64,000 bases of DNA, taken from positions 1,922,001 through 1,986,000 of the forward strand of contig NZ_JARUND010000002.1 in assembly GCF_036898825.1 (NCBI RefSeq), written 5' to 3'. The position numbers were made by a program, and so were the translations under genes. The DNA comes from Streptomyces sp. B21-083. Its GTDB lineage: Bacteria; Actinomycetota; Actinomycetes; Streptomycetales; Streptomycetaceae. The notes below the pieces were generated by a model. That model made no database searches. It saw only the letters and a program-made list of their open reading frames with translations, and was not told the origin of the DNA. Positions 51,705 to 59,995 of the stretch are shown in pieces (the first letter of the stretch is position 1; each line of letters begins with the position of its first letter).

Positions 51705-52406
51705 CTAGGGCGCGAGGATGTCGAGTTCCTGGAGGGCCCCGACCGCGATCTCCCGGGTGAGCCGTTCCGCGCGCTCCCCGTCGCCCTCGCGGACCGCCTC
51801 GGCGACCTGTACGTGCAGGGTGACGGCGGTCGGGTCGGGGTCCTCGAACATGACCTCGTGATGGGTACGGCCGGCCAGGACCTCCGCGACGACGTCGCCC
51901 AGGCGGGCGAACATCTCGTTGCCGGAGGCCTCCAGGATCACCCGGTGGAACGCCATGTCGTGGACGAGATAGCCCTCCAGCTGATGGCCGCGCGAGTTGG
52001 CCACCATGCCCAGCGCGCATTCCGTGAGCCGCGCGCACTGCTCGGCGGTGGCGAACTTGGCGGCCAGGCCCGCGGCGACCGGTTCGATGGCGGAGCGCAG
52101 CACGGTGAGGGAGCGCAGCTGTTGCGGGCGGTCGGCGCCCGCCAGCCGCCAGCGGATGACCTGGGGGTCGTACACGTTCCACTCGGCCTTGGGGCGGACC
52201 GTGACGCCGACCCGGCGGCGGGACTCGACCAGGTGCATCGACTCCAGGACCCGGACCGCCTCCCGCATCACGGAGCGTGACACTTCGAAGCGCTGGGCCA
52301 GTTCGTCCGTGCGCAGAACGCTGCCGGGGGGGTACTCGCCCGCGGTGATCGCCGGCCCGAGGGTTTCCAGTACATGGCCGTGCAGCCCTCGGCCCGGTGT
52401 GCTCAT
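51705..52406 (-). CDS. gntR: GntR/FadR-family regulator (gluconate operon)
   Basis: 233 aa. The N-terminal winged helix ('GEYPPGSVLRTDELAQRFEV' then 'SRSVMREAVRVLESMHLV') is typical of GntR, and the C-terminal FCD helical effector domain has metal-type residues ('VHDMAFHRVILEAS', 'EVLAGRTHHEVM'). It is divergent from gluconokinase, so it probably represses this gluconate cluster and is released by gluconate or a phosphorylated derivative. Start overlaps no other gene. Confidence 0.87.
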   Translation of the reverse strand: MSTPGRGLHGHVLETLGPAITAGEYPPGSVLRTDELAQRFEVSRSVMREAVRVLESMHLVESRRRVGVTVRPKAEWNVYDPQVIRWRLAGADRPQQLRSLTVLRSAIEPVAAGLAAKFATAEQCARLTECALGMVANSRGHQLEGYLVHDMAFHRVILEASGNEMFARLGDVVAEVLAGRTHHEVMFEDPDPTAVTLHVQVAEAVREGDGERAERLTREIAVGALQELDILAP

Positions 52407-52440
52407 GCACTCAGAGTACGTGGCGCGTCACACTTCCAAA

Positions 52441-52451
52441 AAGTCAGACTT
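52441..52451. promoter_or_regulatory. Candidate GntR operator (perfect 11-bp palindrome)
   Basis: aagtc-a-gactt is a perfect palindrome flanked by A/T (52439-52453), placed 35 bp from the regulator start and 50 bp before gluconokinase. A second GntR-type half-site pattern, gtcgtac (52474-52480), lies nearby. This is a likely operator region for the divergent promoters. Confidence 0.5.
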
Positions 52452-52501
52452 AATCTTCCCGGGTCTTGAATTTGTCGTACCTAATGCGTTTCATTGCGTC
52501 C

Positions 52502-53041
52502 ATGGAGCAAACGCTTACCCCCCACGTCGTCGTGGTCATGGGCGTCGCGGGCACCGGGAAGACCACGATCGGTCCCCTGCTCGCGGCCCGGCTCGGCGTT
52601 CCGTACGCCGAGGGCGACGACTTCCACCCCCCGGCCAACATCCACAAGATGACGGCCGGGACCCCGCTGACCGACGACGACCGCTGGCCGTGGCTGGACT
52701 CCATCGGCGAGTGGGCGCACGGCCGGGCCGGGGTCGGCGGGGTGGTGAGCAGTTCGGCGCTGAAGCGGTCGTACCGCGACCGGCTGCGTGCCGCCGCACC
52801 CGGGGTGGTCTTCGTGCACCTCACCGGTGACCGGGCGCTCATCGAGGACCGGATGGCGCACCGGCAGGGTCACTTCATGCCGACGGCGCTGCTCGACTCC
52901 CAGTTCGCCACCCTCCAGCCGCTCGAACCGGACGAGGCGGGCGTCGCGGTGAACGTCTCCGGCACCCCGGAGGAGATCACCGCCCGTGCCGTGGCGGCGC
53001 TCGGCGACCTCGACGGCCCCGAGGCACCCCGTAACCCGTAG
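52502..53041 (+). CDS. gntK: Gluconokinase
   Basis: 179 aa from ATG at 52502; an upstream TTG at 52466 lacks support. P-loop 'GVAGTGKTTIG', then 'YAEGDDFHPPANIHKMTAG', 'PLTDDDRWPWL', 'CSALKR'-type motif here 'SSALKRSYRDRL', and 'RQGHFMPTALLDSQFATLQP', all diagnostic for GntK. ATP-dependent phosphorylation of D-gluconate to 6-phosphogluconate in the cytoplasm. Confidence 0.93.
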   Translation: MEQTLTPHVVVVMGVAGTGKTTIGPLLAARLGVPYAEGDDFHPPANIHKMTAGTPLTDDDRWPWLDSIGEWAHGRAGVGGVVSSSALKRSYRDRLRAAAPGVVFVHLTGDRALIEDRMAHRQGHFMPTALLDSQFATLQPLEPDEAGVAVNVSGTPEEITARAVAALGDLDGPEAPRNP

Positions 53042-53105
53042 CCCGTAGCCCGTAGCCCGTAAGCCCATGGGCCATAGCCCATTGCCCTGGAGAGTCCCTC
53101 TCCAG
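53036..53105 (+). repeat. gtagccc repeats and perfect hairpin between gntK and gntP
   Basis: Four to five 'gtagccc' repeats (53036-53065) are followed by a perfect 8-bp hairpin ctggagag-tcc-ctctccag (53087-53105), then 'actccagagactcctgaag'. It lies 45 bp before the permease start and may stabilise or split the transcript. Confidence 0.6.
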
Positions 53106-53149
53106 ACTCCAGAGACTCCTGAAGTACTCCAGAAGACAAGGGAACCACC

Positions 53150-54547
53150 GTGACCAGACTCAGCGTCGAGATGCTGGCAGCGGACACCGTCGAGCCGATC
53201 ACCTCGGCCGGCCATGCCCAGCTGGGCGTCGCCGTGCTGGCGGGCATCGCGCTCATCGTCCTGCTGATCACCAAGTTCAAGCTGCACGCCTTCCTGGCCC
53301 TGACCATCGGTTCGCTCGCGCTGGGCGCCTTCGCGGGCGCGCCGCTCGACAAGACCATCGCCAGTTTCACCACCGGGCTCGGCTCGACGGTGGCCGGCGT
53401 TGGCGTCCTGATCGCCCTGGGCGCGATCCTCGGCAAGCTGCTCGCCGACTCCGGCGGCGCGGACCAGATCGTCGACACGATCCTGGCGAGGGCGTCGGGC
53501 CGGACCATGCCGTGGGCGATGGTCCTGATCGCCTCGGTGATCGGCCTGCCCCTGTTCTTCGAGGTCGGCGTCGTCCTGCTGATCCCGGTCGTCCTGATGG
53601 TCGCCAAGCGCGGCAACTACTCCCTGATGCGCATCGGCATCCCGGCGCTCGCGGGTCTGTCCGTCATGCACGGCCTGGTCCCGCCGCACCCCGGTCCGCT
53701 GATCGCGATCGACGCGGTCGGCGCCAACCTCGGTGTGACGCTGGCGCTCGGTGTCCTGGTCGCCATCCCGACGGTGATCATCGCCGGCCCGCTGTTCTCG
53801 AAGGTCGCGGCCCGCTGGGTGGATGTGCCCGCCCCCGACCGCATGATCCCTCAGCGCCCCTCCGAGGACCTGGAGAAGCGTCCCGGCTTCGGCGCCACCC
53901 TCGCCACGATCCTCCTTCCCGTCGTCCTGATGCTGTCCAAGGCCCTGGTCGACATCATCATCGACGACCCCACACACATGGTGCAGCGCGTCTTCGACGT
54001 CGCCGGCTCCCCGCTGATCGCGCTGCTCGCCGCCGTCCTCGTGGGCATCTTCACGCTGGGCCGCCCCGCCGACTTCTCGAAGGAACGCATATCGCGGATC
54101 GTCGAGACGGGCCTCGCGCCCATCGCGGGCATCCTGCTGATCGTCGGCGCCGGTGGCGGTTTCAAGCAGACGCTGATCGACTCCGGGGTCGGCAAGATGG
54201 TCCTGGACATCTCCCAGGACTGGTCGATCCCGGCCCTGCTGCTGGCCTGGCTGATCGCGGTGGCGATCCGGCTGGCGACGGGCTCGGCGACGGTGGCTAC
54301 GGTCTCCGCGGCCGGCCTCGTGGCCCCGCTCGCGGCCGACATGTCGACGGCCCACGCGGCCCTCCTGGTCCTGGCCATCGGCGCCGGCTCCCTCTTCTTC
54401 AGCCATGTCAACGACGCCGGATTCTGGCTGGTCAAGGAGTACTTCGGCCTGAGCGTCGGCCAGACCCTCAAGACCTGGTCGGTCATGGAGACGATCATCT
54501 CCGTGGTCGCGGGCGGCCTGGTCCTGCTGCTGTCACTCGTGATCTAG
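53150..54547 (+). CDS. gntP: Gluconate permease (GntP family)
   Basis: 465 aa, GTG start preceded by 'aaggga'. About 12-14 hydrophobic helices. The family signature is visible as 'GLPLFFEVGVVLLIPVVLM' and 'VPPHPGPLIAIDAVGANLG', plus 'SLFFSHVNDAGFWLVKEYFG' near the end. It imports gluconate (or related sugar acids) by proton symport, feeding the kinase and dehydrogenases in this cluster. Confidence 0.93.
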   Translation: MTRLSVEMLAADTVEPITSAGHAQLGVAVLAGIALIVLLITKFKLHAFLALTIGSLALGAFAGAPLDKTIASFTTGLGSTVAGVGVLIALGAILGKLLADSGGADQIVDTILARASGRTMPWAMVLIASVIGLPLFFEVGVVLLIPVVLMVAKRGNYSLMRIGIPALAGLSVMHGLVPPHPGPLIAIDAVGANLGVTLALGVLVAIPTVIIAGPLFSKVAARWVDVPAPDRMIPQRPSEDLEKRPGFGATLATILLPVVLMLSKALVDIIIDDPTHMVQRVFDVAGSPLIALLAAVLVGIFTLGRPADFSKERISRIVETGLAPIAGILLIVGAGGGFKQTLIDSGVGKMVLDISQDWSIPALLLAWLIAVAIRLATGSATVATVSAAGLVAPLAADMSTAHAALLVLAIGAGSLFFSHVNDAGFWLVKEYFGLSVGQTLKTWSVMETIISVVAGGLVLLLSLVI

Positions 54548-54557
54548 GGGTACGGGA

Positions 54558-55325
54558 ATGAGTCACCCTCTGTTCGACATCAGCGGCCGTACGGCTCTGG
54601 TCACCGGGTCCAGCCGGGGCATCGGCTTCGCCCTGGCCCGGGGACTGGCCGAGGCGGGCTGCACGGTCGTCCTCAACGGGCGCGACGGCGACCGGTTGAC
54701 GAAGGCCGCCGCCGAACTGGCCTCGGAGACCGGGGCCATCCACACCGCCGCCTTCGACGTCACCGACGGCCCCTCGGTCGCCGCCGGTATCGCTGACATC
54801 GAGGAGCGGGTCGGCCCGCTCGACATCCTGGTCAACAACGCCGGCATGCAACTGCGGGCCCCGCTCCTGGAGTTCAGCGACTCCGACTGGCACCGCATCC
54901 TCGACACCAACCTCACCAGCGCGTTCCTGGTGGGCCGGGAGGCGGCCCGCCGGATGACGGAACGCGGCCACGGCAAGATCATCAACATCTGCTCGGTCCA
55001 GAGCGAGGTGGCCCGCCCGGGCATCGCGCCCTACACAGCCACCAAAGGCGCGCTGAAGATGCTCACCAAGGGCATGTGCGCGGACTGGGGCCCGCACGGA
55101 GTCCAGGTCAACGCCCTCGGCCCCGGCTACATCGAGACGGAACTGACCCAACCCCTGGTCGACGACCCGGAGTTCAGCGCCTGGGTGCGCAAGCGCACGC
55201 CGGCCGGGCGGTGGGGGCGTACGGAGGACCTGGTGGGTGGGGTGCTGTTCCTCGCCTCCCCGGCGGCGGACTTCGTCGGCGGACAGGTGCTGTACGTCGA
55301 CGGCGGCATGACCAGCGTCCTGTGA
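54558..55325 (+). CDS. Gluconate 5-dehydrogenase-like SDR
   Basis: 255 aa, 10 bp after the permease. Classical short-chain dehydrogenase: 'TGSSRGIG' NAD(P) motif, 'NNAG', catalytic Ser in 'INICSVQSE', 'YTATKGAL' (YxxxK), and 'LYVDGGMTSVL' at the end. Context favours interconversion of 5-ketogluconate and gluconate, like IdnO/GntY-type enzymes. Confidence 0.85.
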   Translation: MSHPLFDISGRTALVTGSSRGIGFALARGLAEAGCTVVLNGRDGDRLTKAAAELASETGAIHTAAFDVTDGPSVAAGIADIEERVGPLDILVNNAGMQLRAPLLEFSDSDWHRILDTNLTSAFLVGREAARRMTERGHGKIINICSVQSEVARPGIAPYTATKGALKMLTKGMCADWGPHGVQVNALGPGYIETELTQPLVDDPEFSAWVRKRTPAGRWGRTEDLVGGVLFLASPAADFVGGQVLYVDGGMTSVL

Positions 55326-55360
55326 CAGGGACGAACGCGGACGCGAAAGGGGTTCTCCCG

Positions 55361-56389
55361 ATGCTCGGTTGCGTGATTCATGGCGAGGGTGACCTGCGGG
55401 TCGACGCACTGCCGGTACCGTCCCCCGGACCCGGCGAGGCGCTGGTGGCGGTCCGGTACGGCGGAGTCTGCGGCTCGGACCTGCACTACTGGCGGCACGG
55501 CGGGGTCGGCGACTTCCGCCTCAAGGAACCGATGGTACTGGGCCACGAGGTCGTGGGGACGGTCGTCTCCTATGGTGACGGTACGTCAGGTCCCGCCGTG
55601 GGTACGCCGGTTGCCGTGCACCCGGCGACCCCGTGCGGAGTGTGTCCGGAGTGCGCGTCCGGTCGGCGCAACGTCTGCCGGGACACGCGCTACCTCGGCA
55701 GCGCCGCCCGCACACCCCACGTCCAGGGCGGCTTCGCGGCGCGACTCGTCGTCCCCGCCGAGCAGTTGAGGCCCGTACCGGCGGGCCTGCCGCTGCATCT
55801 GGCGGCGCTGGCCGAACCCCTCTCCGTCGCCCTGCACGCCGTACGCCGGGCCGGGGACCTGTCCGGCAGGCACGTCCTGGTCACCGGCGCCGGGCCCATC
55901 GGGTGCCTGGTCGTCGCGGCGGCGAAGGCGGCCGGTGCGGACCGGGTGACGGTCACGGACCTGCTCCCCCAGGCCCTGCGGTACGCGGCCGTCGCGGGCG
56001 CCGACTCGGTCGTACGGGCGGACGATCCCGGCGATCCCGGGTGGCCGGCCGAGGTGGACGTGGCCGTCGAGGCGTCGGGGGTGGCCGCCGGGCTGGACAC
56101 CTGCCTTCGTCTGGTGCGCCGGGGTGGCGTCGTCGTACAGCTCGGCCTGCTGCCGCCCGGGCCCAGCCCCTTCGCGGGCAACCTCGTCGTCACCCGGGAG
56201 ATCGAGCTGCGGGGCGCCTTCCGCTTCGACACGGAGTTCGACGACGCCCTGGCCCTGCTGGCGTCCGAGCCGGCCCTCGACGGGCTGGTCAGCGCGGTGG
56301 TCCCGGTCGAGGAGGCGGAGTCGGCGTTCACGCAGGCGGCGGACCGGGGCAGGTCGTGCAAGGTGCTGCTGGATTTCGGCGGGGTGTAG
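55361..56389 (+). CDS. idnD: L-idonate 5-dehydrogenase-like zinc MDR
   Basis: 342 aa from ATG at 55361. Catalytic zinc residues lie in 'GVCGSDLHYW' and 'LGHEVVGTV'; structural zinc Cys cluster 'CGVCPECASGRRNVC'; Rossmann motif 'TGAGPIGCLVVAAAK'. Medium-chain dehydrogenase of the idonate/sorbitol type. In context it oxidises L-idonate to 5-ketogluconate, which the SDR next to it can reduce to gluconate. Confidence 0.87.
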   Translation: MLGCVIHGEGDLRVDALPVPSPGPGEALVAVRYGGVCGSDLHYWRHGGVGDFRLKEPMVLGHEVVGTVVSYGDGTSGPAVGTPVAVHPATPCGVCPECASGRRNVCRDTRYLGSAARTPHVQGGFAARLVVPAEQLRPVPAGLPLHLAALAEPLSVALHAVRRAGDLSGRHVLVTGAGPIGCLVVAAAKAAGADRVTVTDLLPQALRYAAVAGADSVVRADDPGDPGWPAEVDVAVEASGVAAGLDTCLRLVRRGGVVVQLGLLPPGPSPFAGNLVVTREIELRGAFRFDTEFDDALALLASEPALDGLVSAVVPVEEAESAFTQAADRGRSCKVLLDFGGV

Positions 56390-56418
56390 CGCACTGCGGA
56401 GGGGGCGTGCGGTGTCGG

Positions 56419-56740
56419 GTGCGGGTCCGTCGTGGCTGGTCGCGCCGTTCCCCGCGCCCCTGACGGGCTCGCCACCCCGCGCCGGGAGAGACGGCGGCAC
56501 GCCTGCCGCCGCTGGGGCCGAGAGCTGCCGGTGCGTTGTTGCGTGCGGGTCCGTCGTGGCTGGTCGCGCAGTTCCCCGCGCCCCTGACGGGCTCGCCACC
56601 CCGCGCCGGGCGAGACGGCGGCACGCCAGCCGCCGCTGGGGCCCGGGTCCGCCGGTGCGTTGTTGCGTGCGGGGCCGTCGTGGCTGGTCGCGCAGTTCCC
56701 CGCGCCCCTAGCGGGCGCGCCACCCGCGCCGGAGGGGACA
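56419..56740. repeat. 124-bp tandem array of the dispersed repeat (about 2.6 copies)
   Basis: Units start with 'gtgcggg' at 56419, 56543 and 56667, an exact 124-bp period. Each holds 'cgtcgtggctggtcgcgc', then 'agttccccgcgcccct', and 'cgccaccccgcgccggg' with 'ggcggcacgcc'. The whole 355-bp gap between the convergent idnD and cytochrome genes consists of this array. It has no gene of its own. Confidence 0.88.
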
Positions 56741-56744
56741 TGTT

Positions 56745-57410
56745 TCACCCCTCGCCGGGGTGGTCGCCTTGGTGGTTGTGGTTCTGGGGGTGCCACAGGG
56801 AGTGTTCGTGCCTTGCCCATTCCTTGCTCACCGAGCCCGTTCGCAGGCCCCGGCGGGCCTCCGGGTCGCCCAGGGCCATGCCGATGTGGCCGGCCAGGAC
56901 GATGCCGATGGTGAGCGCCAGCCAGTCGTGGACGAAGGTCGCGCTGGTGCGCCACATCAGCGGGGTGAGGTGGGTGAACCACATGAGCAGACCCGTGCCG
57001 AGCATGACCAGGGTGGCGCCCGCGATCCAGGACGCGTAGACCTTCTGGCCCGCGTTGAACTTGCCCGCCGGACGGGAGGCGCGGCGCTTGTCACGCCGTA
57101 GGGCCGCGCGCAGCCAGACGCGGTCGTGCGGGCCGAAGCGGTTGAGGAAGCCGAGGTCCGCGCGGAAGGCGCGGGAGGCCAGGCCGGCCAGCAGGGGTAC
57201 CGGCAGGGCGAGGCCCGCCCACTCGTGGACGCGGACCACCAGTTCGCGGCGGCCGACCAGCTCGGCGAACTGGGGGATGTACAGACACGCCGCCGTCACC
57301 ACGCACACGCCCATCAGCGCGGCCGTCACGCGGTGCACCCACCTCTGGGAGCGGCCGAAGCGGCGTACCTCCGTGGCGGAGGACGCCGGGGCGTCAGCTC
57401 GTAGGGTCAT
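56745..57410 (-). CDS. Cytochrome b/b6-type membrane subunit
   Basis: 221 aa, overlapping the molybdoenzyme gene by 17 nt. Four to five membrane helices with His residues suited to haem ligation ('VHEWAGLALPVPLLAGL', 'FVHDWLALTIGIVLAGHIGM'). It has the build of the cytochrome b partner of sulfite-oxidase-like molybdoenzymes. It would pass electrons between quinones and the molybdenum subunit. Confidence 0.8.
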   Translation of the reverse strand: MTLRADAPASSATEVRRFGRSQRWVHRVTAALMGVCVVTAACLYIPQFAELVGRRELVVRVHEWAGLALPVPLLAGLASRAFRADLGFLNRFGPHDRVWLRAALRRDKRRASRPAGKFNAGQKVYASWIAGATLVMLGTGLLMWFTHLTPLMWRTSATFVHDWLALTIGIVLAGHIGMALGDPEARRGLRTGSVSKEWARHEHSLWHPQNHNHQGDHPGEG

Positions 57411-58167
57411 CGTCGCGTCCGTTCGATTTGCCGACCCAGGCGTCGATGTCGTAGCCCCGGTTCTCCCAGTAGCCGGCCCGGACGTCCTCGGTGACCGTGA
57501 TGCCGGAGAGCCACTTGGCGGACTTGTAGAAGTACATGGGGGCGACGTAGAGGCGGACCGGGCCGCCGTGGCTGTGGCTCAGGTTCTTGTCCTGCATGCG
57601 CAGCGCGACCAGGACGTCGGCGCGGCGCGCCTGGTCGAGGGTGAGGCTCTCGCTGTAGGCGCCGTCGAAGCAGGTGAAGCGCACCGCCCCGGCCGAGGAC
57701 CGCACCCCGGCCGCGTCCAGGAGCCGGGACAGCCGGACCCCTTCGAAGGGCGTGCCGGGGACCCGCCAGCCCGTGACGCACTGCACGTCCTTGACCATCC
57801 TGGTCTGGGGCATCGCCCGCAGGTCGGCCAGGGTGTAGGTGGCCGGTCTGTCGACGAGGCCGTCGATCTTCAGCTGGTAGTCGCCCGCGTCCTTGTGGGG
57901 TACTGAGGACGTCACCGAGTAGTAGCGGAAGCCGCCGCCGTTCGGGAGGAGGCCGGTCAGTCCGGTGGGGTCCTTCTCCGCCGCGCCGGCGAGGAAGGAC
58001 TCCATGCCACGCTGGAGGCCAGGCGCGGCGACCACGCCCAGGGCGCCGAGGCCGAGGGTACCGAGCAGCACCCGGCGGCCGATGGGCGTGCCCCGCTCGC
58101 GCCCGTCGCGTTCTTCACCTGCCCCGGGTCGCTCGGACGGTTGCGGTCGGGGTCGTTCGGAGTTCAC
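57394..58167 (-). CDS. Sulfite-oxidase-type molybdopterin oxidoreductase
   Basis: 257 aa from GTG at 58167; an upstream in-frame ATG lies 78 nt further. The N-terminal region has twin Arg and a hydrophobic helix ('RRVLLGTLGLGALGVVAAP'), Tat-like or membrane-anchored. Conserved Mo-ligand Cys in 'VKDVQCVTGWRVPGTPFEG', then 'FTCFDGAYSESL' and 'GGPVRLYVAPMYFYKSAKW'. Partner of the cytochrome b gene; possibly MsrP-like protein-methionine-sulfoxide reduction or another envelope oxidoreduction. Confidence 0.85.
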   Translation of the reverse strand: MNSERPRPQPSERPGAGEERDGRERGTPIGRRVLLGTLGLGALGVVAAPGLQRGMESFLAGAAEKDPTGLTGLLPNGGGFRYYSVTSSVPHKDAGDYQLKIDGLVDRPATYTLADLRAMPQTRMVKDVQCVTGWRVPGTPFEGVRLSRLLDAAGVRSSAGAVRFTCFDGAYSESLTLDQARRADVLVALRMQDKNLSHSHGGPVRLYVAPMYFYKSAKWLSGITVTEDVRAGYWENRGYDIDAWVGKSNGRDDDPTS

Positions 58168-58278
58168 GTATCCATTCGAACACCCGCGACCCCTGTCGAG
58201 CCAGGGATCGCGGGTGCGCGTCAGACTTCCGTAACCGCTTCTCACCCTGTTCTCAGGTGGCGGCCCCGGAAGCGGTGC

Positions 58279-59853
58279 TCAGGAGACCGCCTCGGCGGAC
58301 TCCGCCGACTCGGCCGACTCCGCCGCCTTCTCCAGTTGGAACGCCTCGTTGCCGAGCCCGATCCGGGCGTGCACCTCGGGCCTGCGGGAGCGCAGGACCA
58401 GGCCCTGGACCAGGCCGACGACCACGGCGGCGCCGATGATCCCGGGGAGCAGCCAGTTGAGGGACGAGTCCGGGCCCGTACCGACCAGGACGTCGAAGTC
58501 CTTGATCGTGTAGCCGGCGATGACGAGCAGCGCGACGCCGGCCAGCGCGGACGTCACCAGCCGCCAGGCCTGGGCGCCCACGGCGCCGCGACGGGCGAAG
58601 AAGACGATGACCGAGACGGAGGCCGCCGCCATCAGCACGATCACGCCCAGGGCGCCGATGTTGCCCAGCCAGGTGAACAGCTTCAGCACGGGAGTGGTGG
58701 GGTCGCCCACCGGGCCGTCGTCGGAGATCGCGAAGGCGGCCACGACCAGCACGGCCACCCCGGTCTGCAGGAGCGAACCGGTGCCGGGCGCGCCGCTCGC
58801 GCCGGTGGTACGGCCGAAGGCCGCGGGCAGCAGTCCCTCGCGGCCCATGGCGAAGGCGTACCGGGCGACCACGTTGTGGAAGCTGAGCAGCGCCGCGAAC
58901 ATGCCGGTGACGAACAGGACGTGCAGGATGTCCGTGAAGGTACCGCCGAGCCGGGACTCGGTGAGGGAGAACAAAAGTCCAGCGCTCTCCTTCTGCGCGG
59001 TGCCGATGATCGCGGAGGGGCCCGCGGCGACGGTGAACGCCCATGAGCTGATCGCGAAGAAGACGGCGACGAAGCTGACGGCGAGGAACATCACGCGCGG
59101 GACCAGGACGTGCGGTCGGCTCGTCTCCTCGGCGTACACCGGGGCCTGTTCGAAGCCGGTGAAGGCGGCGATGCAGAAGCAAAGGGCGGTGCCGACGCCC
59201 GCGCCGGTGAGGGTGTCCGGGTTGAAGGCGTGCAGCGACAGGCCCTCCTTCGCCGGGTCGGCGACGGCGGCGATGTCGAAGATGACGACGAGGACGACCT
59301 CGATGACGATCAGCACGCCGAGCACGCGCGCGTTGACGTCGATCTTCAGCCAGCCGAGCGCGCCGACGGCCAGCGCGGCCAGCAACGCCGGTATCCACCA
59401 GGTGACTTGGGTGTCCAGGTAGGTGGAGAACAGGTTGGACACCTCGAATCCGAAGATGCCGTAGATACCGACCTGGAGGGCGTTGTAGGCGACCAGTGCG
59501 AGCATCGCGGCGCTCGCCCCGGCGGTGCCGCCGAGGCCGCGCGAGATGTACGCGTAGAAGGCACCCGCGTTGTGGACGTGGCGGCTCATCTCGGCGTACC
59601 CGACGCTGAAGAGGACGAGGACGACACCGAGGAGGACGAAGAGCAGGGGCTGGCCGACGATGCCCATCACCGCGAATGTGGTGGGCATGACACCTGCGAC
59701 CACCATGAGGGGAGCGGTCGCGGCGAGCACGGAGAGCAGCAGCCCCCCGGTGCCGAGGCGGTCCGCGCGCAGGGCGCGCTCCTGCCCCTTGAAGGTACTG
59801 ATGCCGCTGTCGCCGGCGCTGGGTCTGCTGGTGCTCGAACTGCCCGTCGTCAT
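58279..59853 (-). CDS. APC-family amino acid permease
   Basis: 524 aa with about 12 helices. N-terminal 'RLGTGGLLLSVLAATAPL' and 'NAGAFYAYISRGLGGTAG' are APC motifs, and 'GFEQAPVYAEETSRPHVLVP' with 'SFHNVVARYAFAMGREGLLP' are typical too. A C-terminal 'AESAESAESAEAVS' repeat comes from a gactccgccg tandem repeat at 58285-58325. The substrate is not clear. Confidence 0.85.
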   Translation of the reverse strand: MTTGSSSTSRPSAGDSGISTFKGQERALRADRLGTGGLLLSVLAATAPLMVVAGVMPTTFAVMGIVGQPLLFVLLGVVLVLFSVGYAEMSRHVHNAGAFYAYISRGLGGTAGASAAMLALVAYNALQVGIYGIFGFEVSNLFSTYLDTQVTWWIPALLAALAVGALGWLKIDVNARVLGVLIVIEVVLVVIFDIAAVADPAKEGLSLHAFNPDTLTGAGVGTALCFCIAAFTGFEQAPVYAEETSRPHVLVPRVMFLAVSFVAVFFAISSWAFTVAAGPSAIIGTAQKESAGLLFSLTESRLGGTFTDILHVLFVTGMFAALLSFHNVVARYAFAMGREGLLPAAFGRTTGASGAPGTGSLLQTGVAVLVVAAFAISDDGPVGDPTTPVLKLFTWLGNIGALGVIVLMAAASVSVIVFFARRGAVGAQAWRLVTSALAGVALLVIAGYTIKDFDVLVGTGPDSSLNWLLPGIIGAAVVVGLVQGLVLRSRRPEVHARIGLGNEAFQLEKAAESAESAESAEAVS

Positions 59854-59891
59854 CGCGGGGTTGTCCTTTCGGGCGTACGGAAATTTTCACT

Positions 59892-59984
59892 GGTGCGTGA
59901 GGTGATACGTGATCGGTGATGCGTGATCAGTCGTGCGTGATCAGTCAGGCGTGTTCAGTCGTGCGTGTTCAGTCGTGCGTGAAG
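59892..59984. repeat. Tandem repeats 'cgtgatcagtcgtg' / 'gtgcgtgttcagtc' ahead of the permease
   Basis: About six imperfect 14-mers, from 'tgcgtgatcagtcg' to 'tgcgtgttcagtcg', fill the 142-bp gap between the TPR-like gene and the permease start (at 59853). This could affect the permease promoter. Confidence 0.7.
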
Positions 59985-59995
59985 CGTGTGCGGCG

